Origin: Mercurialis annua
Taxonomy: Eukaryota; Streptophyta; Magnoliopsida; Malpighiales; Euphorbiaceae
Assembly (NCBI RefSeq): GCF_937616625.2
Contig: NC_065571.1
Coordinates: 28,346,201-28,410,200 of the forward strand
Length of the DNA stretch: 64,000 bases
Reading direction: 5' to 3'
Part shown: positions 1 through 13,853 of the stretch, one piece after another
Numbering within the stretch: position 1 is the first letter of the stretch
Layout of the letters: each line of letters begins with the position of its first letter
The notes under the pieces: model-generated
The model's input: the letters and a program-made list of their open reading frames with translations, nothing else
Database searches by the model: none
Told to the model about the DNA's origin: nothing
Translations under genes and position numbers: made by a program

Positions 1-2043
1 AATCTTGGCAAACAGCTAATCCTACGTAGACTTCGAAGCACGAGCAGTCGACGGGTCTAAAACAATATATAAGTTAAAATCCATTCAACCCCTAACTTTA
101 AGAATACTAGACACCACATAGTAATAGCACAATACCGAGTCAAGCATAAACGTAGCCAGAATAGAATGAACAATTAACCACGTAATGACCCGAGTCAAAA
201 TGAACCACATCGAGTAACACAATACTCAAATAAATAAATAAGCCAAGTCTATTGGGTTTTCCGCTTTAAAATCCGTTCCGAAAAATATTACTTAAATAAT
301 AAATATATGATAACTTAAATTCATTTCCTCTAATATTGAGTTAGCCGAGTTACCAATAACTACCAAGCTACCTCACATGTCTGGTGACCTAAGTCTAACC
401 CGACCCAAAATATTTTATCAAAATATAAATCGGAGTTTATAATTCCCAAAATCACTTTGATAAAATATGTATAACCATATTCAATTATAAACCATAGTTT
501 ATAATTATAAATCAATTTTTGATAAAATAATAAATAAATATTTAAAACGGAACCCAATAGCTTTAACTTCAAGTAACCCAAGTTACAACCAAAAACTTAA
601 TCAAATAAGTTTAAAAAAACGTTCAAGGGCTAAATTGTAATTTAGCCAAAATGACATATCAAAAAGATATTCAAAATTAAATATAATTACCCGATTAATT
701 ATATTAATTTAGATTATAAAATAGTCATCACTTTCAATTTGTTAATTTATAATTCTAACTGAAAACCAAAAGTTAAAAACATAAATTTAATCGCATTGGC
801 ATTAAAAGCTAAAATCTCAAATAATAATTAATAATAATTATTAATTAAATTTTAAACAACTCAAATATTATTTTTATGTTTTAAAAATAATATTACTAAT
901 TTGATAAATTTTCAAATTAAAATGAAATCCTCAATTCCCATAATATAGTCAAAATAAATAATCAAGTCTCAAATAATTTAAATTATAATAAGATTAATTT
1001 TAAATCTAAATTTTAAAATAGTAATGCCCAAAGTAAATTTCAAATTATAAATAATATTATTATTTAAATTTGCTAATTAATAAGTCGAAATCAATTTCGT
1101 AGATTAAAATGGAAATCAATTTAAAACAGTTAATAAATAAGCTTAGAAACTTATTTAATTAAGTCACAAGAATTTAGTGATCAAACCATTCTTTTAGCCA
1201 AAACAAAATCAAAACAGTCAATCATATATTGACAACACACCATCTTCAACCAATACAATCTCACACAATCAATTGATACCCAACCTGCCAACCATCATCA
1301 TCAACAGAATCAATTTCATCACAAAAACTTAAAACTCGAATTGCAGAACAAGACATGAACTCAAGCTTAATATATTCAACCTTTAAAGGCATAAAGAAGC
1401 TCAAACAAGAACAAATCAGTAAGCATGAAGGTTACCGCAAGAACTTCATTCATTAACAGCAAGTAACCATGGCAGGATATAAGAACTAAAAAAACAATCG
1501 AATCTAAGCCCAAAGTGATACACACAAGATCGATTCGGAAAGTACAAGCTAAGAGCTAACGATTGACAACCAATAACTCAAGAGATTAAAGCATTAAAAA
1601 AGCAGAATCCAAGGCCAAAAAGGGTTGAACCAAATCGGCAGCAACTCAACATGACAAACAGAGAACAATAATACATAAAACGAAGAAACGACGGCAGACA
1701 TAGCGGAATGATTCACGTACCTTTTGACGAGAACGAAGTTGAGAATCGTAGAGGCGTGAGTCTAGTATCACAGGGGCAAGACGGATCCCAAATTAAAGCT
1801 GAAACAAAATGGAACGAATCAAAATACAAAATTGTCGACATAAGGATCCAAAATAGAGAATACCATAAATCGCTAAGGCGCCGGCAATCAAAATGAGAAA
1901 GATAACGTACCAAAATCGATTCCAAAATATAGAAAATGAAGAGGGACGAGTCAGCTATCAATGGAAAGAATCAGAACCCAATTTGGATCTAAAACGACGA
2001 AGAACGAGTCAAGCAAACAAAGTGTCAATTTAAGAACAAACTG
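1..2043 (-). mobile_element. LTR fragment, type I (truncated, copy A)
   Basis: This AT-rich, non-coding stretch repeats almost base for base at 26248-28290 (offset 26,247). There the same sequence continues leftwards to a complete LTR 3' end and a primer-binding site, so this is the inner part of a minus-strand LTR whose 3' end lies about 860 bp outside the window. It shares blocks with the other LTRs here, including the TAGCCGAGTTACC block near 344 and the cacgagcagtcgac block near 39. The expected LTR 5' terminus (TGTAATA-CCC type, read on the minus strand) is missing: the sequence passes straight into satellite at 2044. Open frames inside it (minus 360-581, both strands near 1710-1960) resemble no retrotransposon protein that I know and are probably chance. 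The type I call rests on comparison within the window only. Confidence 0.85.
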
Positions 2044-3754
2044 AATTTTTTTTCGTAACGTTTGTAAACGTTTCGCTTAAATTGCTAAAAAGGTGAAACG
2101 TTTGGATTTGTTTCGTACCGTTTGTAAACGTTTGGCTTAAATCGCTAAAAAGGTGGAACGCTTGAATTTTTTTCGTAACGTTTGTAAAGGTTTGGCTTAA
2201 ATCGATAAAATAGGGAAACATTTGGATTTGTTGCGTAACGTTTATAAACGTTTGGCTTAAATCGCTAAAAAGGTGAAACATTTGGATTTGTTTCGTAATG
2301 TTTGTAAACGTTTTGGTTAAATTGCTAAAAAGGGGAAACGTTTGGATTTTTTTCGTAACGTTTGTAGACGTTTGGCTTAAATCGCTAAAAGGTGAAACGT
2401 TTGGATTTGTTTTGTAATGTTTGTAAATGTTTGAATTTGTTTTGTAATGTTTGGCTTAATTGCTAAAGGTGAAACATTTGGATTTGTTTCGTAACGTTTG
2501 GCTTAAATTGCTAAAAAGGTGAAACGTTTGGCTTAAATTGCAAAAAAGGTGAAACGTTTGGTTTTGTTTCATAACGTTTGTACACGTTTAGCTTCAAACG
2601 ATAGAAAGGGGAAACGTTTGGATTTGTTTCGTAAAGTTTGCAAACGTTTGGCTTAAATTGCTAAATAGGTGAAACACTTGGATTTGTTTTGTAACATTTG
2701 TAAACATTTGGCTTAAATCATTAAAAAAAGGGATTTGTTTCGTTACGTTTTAAGCGTTAGGTTTTGTTTCGTAACATTTGTAAACGTTTGGCTTAAATTG
2801 TTAAAAAGGTAAAACGGTTGGATTTGTTTCCTAAAGTTTGTAAACATTTGGCTTAAATTGCTAAAAAGGTGAAACGTTTAGATTTGTTTTGTAACGTTTG
2901 TAAACATTTGGCTTAAATTGCTAAAAAGGTGAAACGTTTGGATTTGTTTTGTAACATTTGTAAACATTTGGCTTAAATTGCTAAAAAGGGTAAATGTTTG
3001 GATTTGTTTCGTAATGTTTGTAAACGTTTGGCTCAACTAGCTAAAAAGGTGAAACGTTTTGTTTTTTTTCATAACGTTTGTAAACGTTTGGCTTTAATCA
3101 ATAAAAAAGGTGAAACGTTTGGATTTGTTTCGTAATGTTTGTAAATGTTTGGCTTAAATTGCTAAAAAGCTGAAACGCTTGGATTTGTTGTGTAACGTTT
3201 GTAAACGTTTGGCCTAAACTGCTAAAAAACGTGACAAGTTTGGATTTGTTTCATAACGTTTTAAACGTTAGGTTTTGTTTCGTAGCGTTTGTAAGCATTC
3301 GGCTTAAATTGGTAAAAAGGTAAAACGCTTGGATTTGTTTCATAACGTTTATTAACGTTTGGCTTAAATTGCTAAAAAGGTGAAACGTTTGGATTTGTTT
3401 CGTAACGTTTGCAAACGTTTGGCTTAAATTGCTAAAAAGGTGAAAAAGTTTGGATTTGTTTTGCAACGTTTTAAGCCTTTGGTTTTGTTTTGTAACGTGT
3501 GTAAACGTTTGGCTTAAATCGCTAACGAAACGTTTGGATTTGTTTCGTAACATTTATAAACATTTGGCTTAAATCGCTAAAAAGGTGAAATATTTGGATT
3601 TGCTTCGTAATGTTTATAAACGTTTGGCTTAAATCGCTTAAAAGAGGAAACGTTTGGTTTTGTTTCGTAACGTTTGTAAATGTTTGGCTTAAATTTCTAA
3701 AAACAGGAAACGTTTGGTTTTGTTTCGTAACGTTTGTAAATGTTTGGCATAAAC
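2044..3754 (+). repeat. 60-bp satellite, forward block A1
   Basis: This block holds about 28 diverged copies of the 60-bp monomer in forward orientation. Each contains gtttggatttgtttcgtaac followed by gtttgtaaacgtttggctta, then an A-rich tail ending gtgaaac. Many copies have lost CpGs (cgttt changed to tgttt or cattt), and partial monomers occur near 2420-2560 and 2740. It starts directly at the LTR break and ends at a strand flip near 3754. Block 28291-30001 in array B is its counterpart. No gene is present; open frames on the minus strand reflect the 20-codon period. Confidence 0.95.
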
Positions 3755-5154
3755 TTTTAGCGATTTAGGCCAAACATTTAAATTGTTTCCCCTTTTTAGC
3801 AATTTAAGCCAAACGTTTACCAACGTTATGAAACAAATCCAAACGTTTCACATTTTTAGCGATTTAAGCAAAACTTTTACATACGCTTGGAGTTAATACG
3901 TTTGAAACGCTTGGATTTTTTTGTAACGTTTGTAAACATTTGTCTTCAATCGCTTAAAAGGTGAAACGTTTGGATTTGATTCATAACCTTTGTAAACGTT
4001 CGGCTTAAATTGCTAAAAATATGAAAACGCTTGGAATTGTTTCGTAGCATTTGTAAACGCTTGTCTTAAATCGCTAGAAAGGTGAAACGTTTGGATTTTT
4101 TTCGTAACGTTTGTAAATGTTTGGCTTAAATCGCTAAAAAGGTGAAACGTTTGGATTTGTTTCATAACGTTTGTAAACGTTTGGCTCCAATCCCTAAAAA
4201 GTTTAACGTTTGGATTTGTTTCATAATGTTTGTAAACGTTCGGCTTAAACTACTAAAAAGGTGAAACGCTTGGACTTGTTTCAAATCGTTTGTAAACGTT
4301 TTGGCTTAAATTGCTAAAAAGGTGAAATACTTGGATTTTTTTCGTAACGTTTGTAAACGTTCGGCTTTTATCATTACTAAACAAATCCAAATGTTTCACC
4401 TTTTTAGCGATTTAAGCCAAACGGTTAAAACGTTACGAAACAAATCCAAACGTTTCACCTTTTTAGCGGTTTAAGCCAAACATTTACAAACGTTAGGAAA
4501 CAAATCCAAATGTTTCACTTTTATAGTACTTTAATCCAAACGTTTACAAACGTTACGAAACAAAACCAATCGTTTCACCTTTGTAGCGATTTAAGCCACG
4601 TTTAGAGATGTTACAAAACAAAACCAAACGTTTCACATTTTTTGCGATTTAAGCCGAACGTTTACAAATGTTACGAAACAAATCCAAACGTTTCATAGCG
4701 TTTGCAAAGGTTATGAAACAAAACCAAACGTTTGGCTTAAATCGCTAAAAAGGTGAAATATTTGGATTTGATTCATAACGTTTGTAAACGTTAGGCTTAA
4801 ATTGATAAAAATATGAAAACGCTTGGATTTATTTCGTAGCATTTGTAAATGTTTGTCTTAAATCGGTAAAAAGGTGAAATGTTTGGATTTGTTTCGTAAC
4901 ATTCGTAAATGATTGGCTTAAATCGCTAAAAAGGTGAAACGTTTGGATTTGTTTCGTAACGTTTGTAAACGTTTGGCTCCAATCCCTAAAAAGTTTAAAC
5001 GTTTGGATTTGTTTCGTAACGTTTGTAAACGTTCGGCTTAAACTACTAAAAAGGTGAAACGCTTGGACTTGTTTCAAATCGTTTGTAAACGTTTTGGCTT
5101 AAATTGCTAAAAAGGTGAAATACTTGGATTTGTTTCGTAACGTTTGTAAACGTT
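3755..5154. repeat. Satellite, mixed-orientation block before the HORs
   Basis: Short satellite runs alternate in strand: reverse about 3755-3886, forward to about 4370, reverse to 4723, forward to 5154. The reverse-to-forward switch lies on the palindrome CCAAACGTTTGG at 4724-4735. The forward-to-reverse switch at 4362 carries the marker cggcttttatc that recurs in every HOR unit. The 4362-5155 interval (793 bp) acts as a shortened HOR unit and has no counterpart in array B, where 30610 matches both 4362 and 5155. Confidence 0.85.
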
Positions 5155-8100
5155 CGGCTTTTATCGTTACTAAACAAATCCAAACGTTTCACCTTTTTAG
5201 CGATTTAAGCCAAACGGTTAAACCGTTACGAAACAAATCCAAACGTTTCACCTTTTTAGCGGTTTAAGCCAAACATTTATAAACATTACGAAACAAATCC
5301 AAATGTTTCACCTTTATAGGAATTTAATCCAAACGTTTACAAACGTTACGAAACAAAACCAACCGTTTCACCTTTTTAGAGATTTAAGCCACGTTTAGGA
5401 CGTTACAAAACAAAACCAAACGTTTCACATTTTTTGCGATTTAAGCCGAACGTTTACAAATGTTACGAAAAATAACTAAACGTTTCACCTTTTTAGCGTT
5501 TGAAGCCGAATGATTACAAACGTTATAAAACAAATCCAAACGTTTCCTTTTTTCAATAATTTAAACCAAACCTTTACAAACGTATCGAAACAAATCCAAA
5601 CGTTTCCCCTTTTTAGCAATTTAAGCCAAACGTTTACAAACGTTACGAAACAAATCAAAACGTTTGAGTAATTTTACAAACGTTACGAACCAAAACAAAA
5701 ATTTTACCTTTTTACCGATTTAAACCAAACGTTTTACAAACGTTAGAAAACAAATTCAAATGGTTCCCCTTTTTAGCGATTTAAGCCAAACGTTTACAAA
5801 CGTTACGAAAGAAATCCAAACGTTTCACCTTTTTAGCGATTTAAGGCAAACTTTACAAACGTTTCGAAACAAATCAAAAACTTTCACCTTTTTAGCTATT
5901 TATGCCAAACGTTCACAAACGTTACGAAACAAATCTAAACTTTCCACCTTTTTAGCGATTTAAGCCAAACGTTTACAAACGTTATGGAACAAATCCAAAC
6001 GTTTCACCTTTCGAGCGATTTAAGCCGAACATTTACATACATTACGAAACAAAGCCAAACATTTCCCTATTTCAGCGTTATAAGACAAACGTTTACAAAC
6101 GTTACGAAACAAATCCAAACCTTTCCCCTTTTAGCGATTTAAGCAAAACGTTTACCAACGTTACGAAACAAATCTAAACGTTTCACCTTTTTAGCGATTT
6201 AAGCCAAACGTTTACAAATGTTACGAAACAAATCCAAGTGTTTCACCTTTATTGAGATTTATGCCAAACGTTTACAAACGTTACGAAACAAATCCAAACG
6301 TTTTCCCATTTTGGCGATTTAAGCCAATCATTTAAAACGTTACGAAACAAATCCAAACGTTTCATAGCGTTTGAAAAGGTTATGAAACAAAACCAAACGT
6401 TTGGCTTAAATCGCTAAAAAGGTGAAATATTTGGATTTGATTCATAACGTTTGTAAACGTTCGGCTTAAATTGCTAAAAATATGGAAACGCTTGGATTTG
6501 TTTCGTAGCATTTGTAAACGTTTGTCTTAAATCGGTAAAAAGGTGAAATGTTTGGATTTATTTCGTAACGTTTGTAAATGTTTGGCTTAAATCGCTAAAA
6601 AGGGGAAACGTTTGGATTTGTTTCGTAACGTTTGTTAACGTTTGGCTCCAATCCCTAAAAAGTTTAAACGTTTGGATTTGTTTCGTAACGTTTGTAAACG
6701 TTCGGCTTAAACTACTAAAAAGGTGAAACGCTTGGACTTGTTTCAAATCGTTTGTCAACGTTTTGGCTTAAATTGCTAAAAAGGTGAAATACTTGGATTT
6801 GTTTCGTAACGTTTGTAAACGTTCGGCTTTTATCGTTACTAAACAAATCCAGACATTTCACCTTTTTAGCGATTTAAGCCAAACGGTTAAAACGTTACAA
6901 AACAAATCCAAACGTTTCACCTTTTTAGCGGTTTAAGCCAAACATTTACAAACGTTACGAAACAAATCCAAATGTTTCACCTTTATAGCAATTTAATCCA
7001 AACGTTTACAAACGTTACGAAACAAAACCAATCGTTTCACATTTTTTGCGATATAAGCCGAACGTTTACAAATGTTACGAAACAAAACTAAACGTTTCAC
7101 ATTTTTAGCGTTTGAAGCCGAACGATTACAAACGTTATAAAACAAATCCAAACGTTTCCTTTTTTCAATAATTTAAACTAAACCTTTACAAACGTATCGA
7201 AACAAATCCAAACGTTTCCCCTTTTTAGCAATTTAAGTCAAACGTTTACAAACGTTACGAAACAAATCCAAACGTTTGAGTAATTTTACAAACGTTATGA
7301 AACAAAACCAAAAGTTTTACCTTTTTACCGATTTAAACCAAACGTTTTACAAACGTTAGAAAACAAATTCAAATGGTTCCCCTTTTTAGCGATTTAAGCC
7401 AAACGTTTATAAACGTTACGAATGAAATCCAAACGTTTCACCTTTTTAGCGATTTAAGGCAAACGTTACAAACGTTTCGAAACAAATCCAAAAGTTTCAC
7501 CTTTTTAGCTATTTATGCCAATCGTTTACAAACGTTACGAAACAAATCCAAACTTTCCTCTTTTTTAGCGATTTAAGCCAAACGTTTACAAACGTTATGG
7601 AACAAATCCAAACGTTTCACCTTTTGAGTGATTTAAGCCGAACATTTACAAACATTACGAAACAAAGCCAAACATTTCCCTATTTCAGCGTTATAAGCCA
7701 AACGTTTACAAACGTTACGAAACAAATCCAAACCTTTCCACTTTTTAGCGATTTAAGCGAAACGTTTACAAACGTTACGAAACAAATCCAAACGTTTCAC
7801 CTTTTTAGCGATTTAAGCAAAACGTTTACAAATGTTACGAAACAAATCCAAGTGTTTGACCTTTATTGAGATTTAAGCCAAACGTTTACAAACGTTACGA
7901 AACAAATCCAAACGTTTTCCCATTTTAGCGATTTAAGCCAATCATTTAAAACGTTACGAAACAAATCCAAACGTTTCATAGAGTTAACAAAGGTTATGAA
8001 ACAAAACCAAATGTTTGGCTTAAATCGCTAAATAGGTGAAATATTTGGATTTGATTCATAACGTTTGTAAACGTTCGGATTAAATTGCTAAAAATACGCT

Positions 8101-8431
8101 TGGATTTGTTTCGTAGCATTTGTAAACGTTTGTCTTAAATCGGTAAAAAGGTGAAATGTTTGGATTTGTTTCGTAACGTTTGTAAATGTTTGGCTTAAAT
8201 CGCTAAAAAGGGGAAACGTTTGGATTTGTTTCGTAACGTTTGTAAACGTTTGGCTATAATCCCTAAAAAGTTTAAACGTTTGGATTTGTTTCGTAACGTT
8301 TGTAAACGTTCGGCTTAAACTACTAAAAAGGTGAAACGCTTGGACTTGTTTCAAATCGTTTGTAAACGTTTTGGCTTAAATTGCTAAAAAGGTGAAATAC
8401 TTGGATTTGTTTCGTAACGTTTGTAAACGTT
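5155..8431. repeat. HOR dimer 1 (1669 + 1608 bp)
   Basis: Two unlike HOR units, 5155-6823 and 6824-8431, each begin at the marker cggcttttatc. Each has a reverse satellite run of about 1.2 kb followed by a forward run of about 0.43 kb. They differ in length because the second lacks some monomers after its fourth reverse copy. The reverse-to-forward switches are at 6393-6404 (CCAAACGTTTGG) and 8007-8018 (CCAAATGTTTGG). The dimer repeats at 8432-11709 with very few changes. Confidence 0.92.
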
Positions 8432-11400
8432 CGGCTTTTATCGTTACTAAACAAATCCAAACGTTTCACCTTTTTAGCGATTTAAGCCAAACGGTTAAAA
8501 CGTTACGAAACAAATCCAAACGTTTCACCTTTTTAGCGGTTTAAGCCAAACATTTACAAACGTTACGAAACAAATCCAAATGTTTCACCTTTATAGCAAT
8601 TTAATCCAAACGTTTACAAACGTTACGAAACAAAACCAACCGTTTCACCTTTTTAGAGATTTAAGCCACGTTTAGGACGTTACAAAACAAAACCAAACGT
8701 TTCACATTTTTTGCGATTTAAGCCGAACGTTTACAAATGTTACGAAACAAAACTAAACGTTTCACCTTTTTAGCGTTTGAAGCCGAATGATTACAAACGT
8801 TATAAAACAAATCCAAACGTTTCCTTTTTTCAATAATTTAAACCAAACCTTTACAAACGTATCGAAACAAATCCAAACGTTTCCCCTTTTTAGCAATTTA
8901 AGCCAAACGTTTACAAACGTTACGAAACAAATCAAAACGTTTGAGTAATTTTACAAACGTTACGAAACAAAACCAAAAGTTTTACCTTTTTACCGATTTA
9001 AACCAAACGTTTTACAAACGTTAGAAAACAAATTCAAATGGTTCCCCTTTTTAGCGATTTAAGCCAAACGTTTACAAACGTTACGAAAGAAATCCAAACG
9101 TTTCACCTTTTTAGCGATTTAAGGCAAACTTTACAAACGTTTCGAAACAAATCAAAAACTTTCACCTTTTTAGCTATTTATGCCAAACGTTCACAAACGT
9201 TACGAAACAAATCTAAACTTTCCACCTTTTTAGCGATTTAAGCCAAACGTTTACAAACGTTATGGAACAAATCCAAACGTTTCACCTTTCGAGCGATTTA
9301 AGCCGAACATTTACATACATTACGAAACAAAGCCAAACATTTCCCTATTTCAGCGTTATAAGCCAAACGTTTACAAACGTTACGAAACAAATCCAAACCT
9401 TTCCCCTTTTAGCGATTTAAGCAAAACGTTTACCAACGTTACGAAACAAATCTAAACGTTTCACCTTTTTAGCGATTTAAGCCAAACGTTTACAAATGTT
9501 ACGAAACAAATCCAAGTGTTTCACCTTTATTGAGATTTATGCCAAACGTTTACAAACGTTACGAAACAAATCCAAACGTTTTCCCATTTTAGCGATTTAA
9601 GCCAATCATTTAAAACGTTACGAAACAAATCCAAACGTTTCATAGCGTTTGAAAAGGTTATGAAACAAAACCAAACGTTTGGCTTAAATCGCTAAAAAGG
9701 TGAAATATTTGGATTTGATTCATAACGTTTGTAAACGTTCGGCTTAAATTGCTAAAAATATGGAAACGCTTGGATTTGTTTCGTAGCATTTGTAAACGTT
9801 TGTCTTAAATCGGTAAAAAGGTGAAATGTTTGGATTTATTTCGTAACGTTTGTAAATGTTTGGCTTAAATCGCTAAAAAGGGGAAACGTTTGGATTTGTT
9901 TCGTAACGTTTGTTAACGTTTGGCTCCAATCCCTAAAAAGTTTAAACGTTTGGATTTGTTTCGTAACGTTTGTAAACGTTCGGCTTAAACTACTAAAAAG
10001 GTGAAACGCTTGGACTTGTTTCAAATCGTTTGTCAACGTTTTGGCTTAAATTGCTAAAAAGGTGAAATACTTGGATTTGTTTCGTAAAGTTTGTAAACGT
10101 TCGGCTTTTATCATTACTAAACAAATCCAGACATTTCACCTTTTTAGCGATTTAAGCCAAACGGTTAAAACGTTACGAAACAAATCCAAACGTTTCACCT
10201 TTTTAGCGGTTTAAGCCAAACATTTACAAACGTTACGAAACAAATCCAAATGTTTCACCTTTATAGCAATTTAATCCAAACGTTTACAAACGTTACGAAA
10301 CAAAACCAATCGTTTCACATTTTTTGCGATATAAGCCGAACGTTTACAAATGTTACGAAACAAAACTAAACGTTTCACATTTTTAGCGTTTGAAGCCGAA
10401 CGATTACAAACGTTATAAAACAAATCCAAACGTTTCCTTTTTTCAATAATTTAAACCAAACCTTTACAAACGTATCGAAACAAATCCAAACGTTTCCCCT
10501 TTTTAGCAATTTAAGTCAAACGTTTACAAACGTTACGAAACAAATCCAAACGTTTGAGTAATTTTACAAACGTTATGAAACAAAACCAAAAGTTTTACCT
10601 TTTTACCGATTTAAACCAAACGTTTTACAAACGTTAGAAAACAAATTCAAATGGTTCCCCTTTTTAGCGATTTAAGCCAAACGTTTATAAACGTTACGAA
10701 AGAAATCCAAACGTTTCACCTTTTTAGCGATTTAAGGCAAACGTTACAAACGTTTCGAAACAAATCCAAAAGTTTCACCTTTTTAGCTATTTATGCCAAT
10801 CGTTTACAAACGTTACGAAACAAATCCAAACTTTCCTCTTTTTTAGCGATTTAAGCCAAACGTTTACAAACGTTATGGAACAAATCCAAACGTTTCACCT
10901 TTTGAGTGATTTAAGCCGAACATTTACAAACATTACGAAACAAAGCCAAACATTTCCCTATTTCAGCGTTATAAGCCAAACGTTTACAAACGTTACGAAA
11001 CAAATCCAAACCTTTCCACTTTTTAGCGATTTAAGCGAAACGTTTACAAACGTTATGAAACAAATCCAAACGTTTCACATTTTTAGCGATTTAAGCTAAA
11101 CGTTTACAAATGTTACGAAACAAATCCAAGTGTTTGACCTTTATTGAGATTTAAGCCAAACGTTTACAAACTTTACGAAACAAATCCAAAAGTTTTCCCA
11201 TTTTAGCGATTTAAGCCAATCATTTAAAACGTTACGAAACAAATCCAAACGTTTCATAGAGTTAACAAAGGTTATGAAACAAAACCAAATGTTTGGCTTA
11301 AATCGCTAAAAAGGTGAAATATTTGGATTTGATTCATAACGTTTGTAAACGTTCGGATAAAATTGCTAAAAATACGCTTGGATTTGTTTCGTAGCATTTG

Positions 11401-11709
11401 TAAACGTTTGTCTTAAATCGGTAAAAAGGTGTAATGTTTGGATTTGTTTCGTAACGTTTGTAAATGTTTGGCTTAAATCGCTAAAAAGGGGAAACGTTTG
11501 GATTTGTTTCGTAACGTTTGTAAACGTTTGGCTATAATCCCTAAAAAGTTTAAACGTTTGGATTTGTTTCGTAACGTTTGTAAACGTTCGGCTTAAACTA
11601 CTAAAAAGGTGAAACGCTTGGACTTGTTTCAAATTGTTTGTAAACGTTTTGGCTTAAATTGCTAAAAAGGTAAAATACTTGGATTTGTTTCGTAACGTTT
11701 GTAAACGTT
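8432..11709. repeat. HOR dimer 2 (1670 + 1608 bp), near-identical to dimer 1
   Basis: This is the second copy of the 3.278-kb dimer, with units 8432-10101 and 10102-11709. The 67-codon open frames at 5760-5963 and 9038-9241 translate identically, and so do the minus-strand frames at 6558-6758 and 9836-10036. The frames at 7373 and 10651 differ by one residue. This similarity is far higher than that between neighbouring 60-bp monomers, so the dimer amplified as a unit and recently compared with the monomers. Confidence 0.92.
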
Positions 11710-13853
11710 CGGCTTTTATCGTTACTAAACAAATCCAAATGTTTCACCTTTTTAGCGATTTAAGCCAAACGGTTAAAACGTTACGAAACAAATCCAAACG
11801 TTTCACCTTTTTAGCGGTTTAAGCCAAACATTTACAAACGTTACGAAACAAATCCAAATGTTTCATCTTTATAGCAATTTAATCCAAACGTTTACAAACT
11901 TACGAAACAAAACCAATCGATTCACCTTTGTAGCGATTTAAGCCACGTTTAGAGAGGTTACAAAACAAAACCAAACGTTTCACATTTTTTGCGATTTAAG
12001 CCGAACGTTTACAAATGTTACAAAACAAAACTAAAGGTTTCACCTTTTTAGCGTTTGAAGCCGAACTATTACAAACGTTATAAAACAAATCCAAACGTTT
12101 CCTTTTTTCAATAATTTAAACCAAACCTTTACAAACGTATCGAAACAAATCCAAACGTTTCCCCTTTTTAGCAATTTAAGCCAAACGTTTACAAACGTTA
12201 AGAAACAAATCCAAACGTTTGAGTAATTTTACAAACGTTACGAAAGAAAACCAAAAGTTTTACCTTTTTACCGATTTAAACCAAACGTTTTACAAACGTT
12301 AGAAAACAAATTCAAATGGTTCCCCATTTTAGCAATTTAAGCCAAACGTTTACAAACGTTACGAAAGAAATCCAAACGTTTCACCTTTTTAGCGATTTAA
12401 GGCAAACGTTACAAACGTTTCTAAACAAATCCAAAAGTTTCACCTTTTTAGCTATTTATGCCAAACGTTTACAAACGTTACGAAAAAAATCCAAACTTTC
12501 CACCTTTTTAGCGATTTAAGCCAAACGTTTACAAACGTTATAGAACAAATCCAAACATTTCACCTTTTGAGCGATTTAAGCCGAACATTTACAAACATTA
12601 CGAAACAAAGCCAAACATTTCCCTATTTCAGCGTTATAAGCCAAAAGTTTACAAACGTTACGAAACAAATGCAAACCTTTCCCCTTTTTAGCGATTTAAG
12701 CGAAACGTTTACAAACGTTACGAAACAAATCCAAACGTTTCACCTTTTTAGCGATTTAAGCTAAACGTTTACAAATGTTACGAAACAAATCCAAGTGTTT
12801 GACCTTTATTGAGATTTAAGCCAAACGTTTACAAACGTTACGAAAGAAATCCAAACGTTTCACCTTTTTAGCGATTTAAGGCAAACGTTACAAACGTTTC
12901 GAAACAAATCCAAAAGTTTCACCTTTTTAGCTATTTATGCCAAACGTTTACAAACGTTACGAAACAAATCCAAACTTTCCTCCTTTTTAGCGATTTAAGC
13001 CAAACGTTTACAAACGTTATGGAACAAATCCAAACGTTTCACCTTTTGAGTGATTTAAGCAGAACATTTACAAACATTACGAAACAAAGCCAAACATTTC
13101 CCTATTTCAGCGTTATAAGCCAAACGTTTACAAACGTTACGAAACAAATCCAAACCTTTCCCCTTTTTAGCGATTTAAGCAAAACGTTTACAAACGTTAC
13201 GAAACAAATCCAAACGTTTCACCTTTTTAGCGATTTAAGCTAAACGTTTACAAATGATACGAAACAAATCCAAGTGTTTGACCTTTATTGAGATTTAAGC
13301 CAAACGTTTACAAACGTTACGAAACAAATCCAAACGTTTTCCCATTTTAGCGATTTAAGCCAATCATTTAAAACGTTACGAAACAAATCCAAACGTTTCA
13401 TAGAGTTAACAAAGGTTATGAAACAAAACCAAATGTTTGGCTTAAATCGCTAAAAATGTGAAATATTTGGATTTGATTCATAACGTTTGTAAACGTTCGG
13501 ATTAAATTGCTAAAAATACGCTTGGATTTGTTTCGTAGCATTTGTAAACGTTTGTCTTAAATCGGTAAAAAGGTGAAATGTTTGGATTTGATTCGTAACG
13601 TTTGTAAATGTTTGGCTTAAATCGCTAAAAAGGGGAAACGTTTGGATTTGTTTCGTAACGTTTGTAAACGTTTGGCTATAATCCCTAAAAAGTTTAAACG
13701 TTTGGATTTGTTTCGTAACGTTTGTAAACGTTCGGCTTAAACTACTAAAAAGGTGAAACGCTTGGACTTGTTTCAAATCGTTTGTAAACGTTTTGGCTTA
13801 AATTGCTAAAAAGGTGAAATACTTGGATTTGTTTCGTAACGTTTGTAAACGTT
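11710..13853. repeat. HOR unit of 2144 bp with internal 479-bp duplication
   Basis: This unit matches the 1.67-kb type plus one extra block of eight monomers. The sequence starting acgaaagaaatcc at 12361 starts again at 12840, a 479-bp step. The same step is found in the unit at 16258. CpG-poor variants such as gattcacctttgtagc mark this subtype. Confidence 0.88.

Noticed and set aside
1708..1961. Open frames on both strands in the type I LTR
   Set aside because: Both lie in non-coding LTR. The copy near 27955-28210 has changes that break them.
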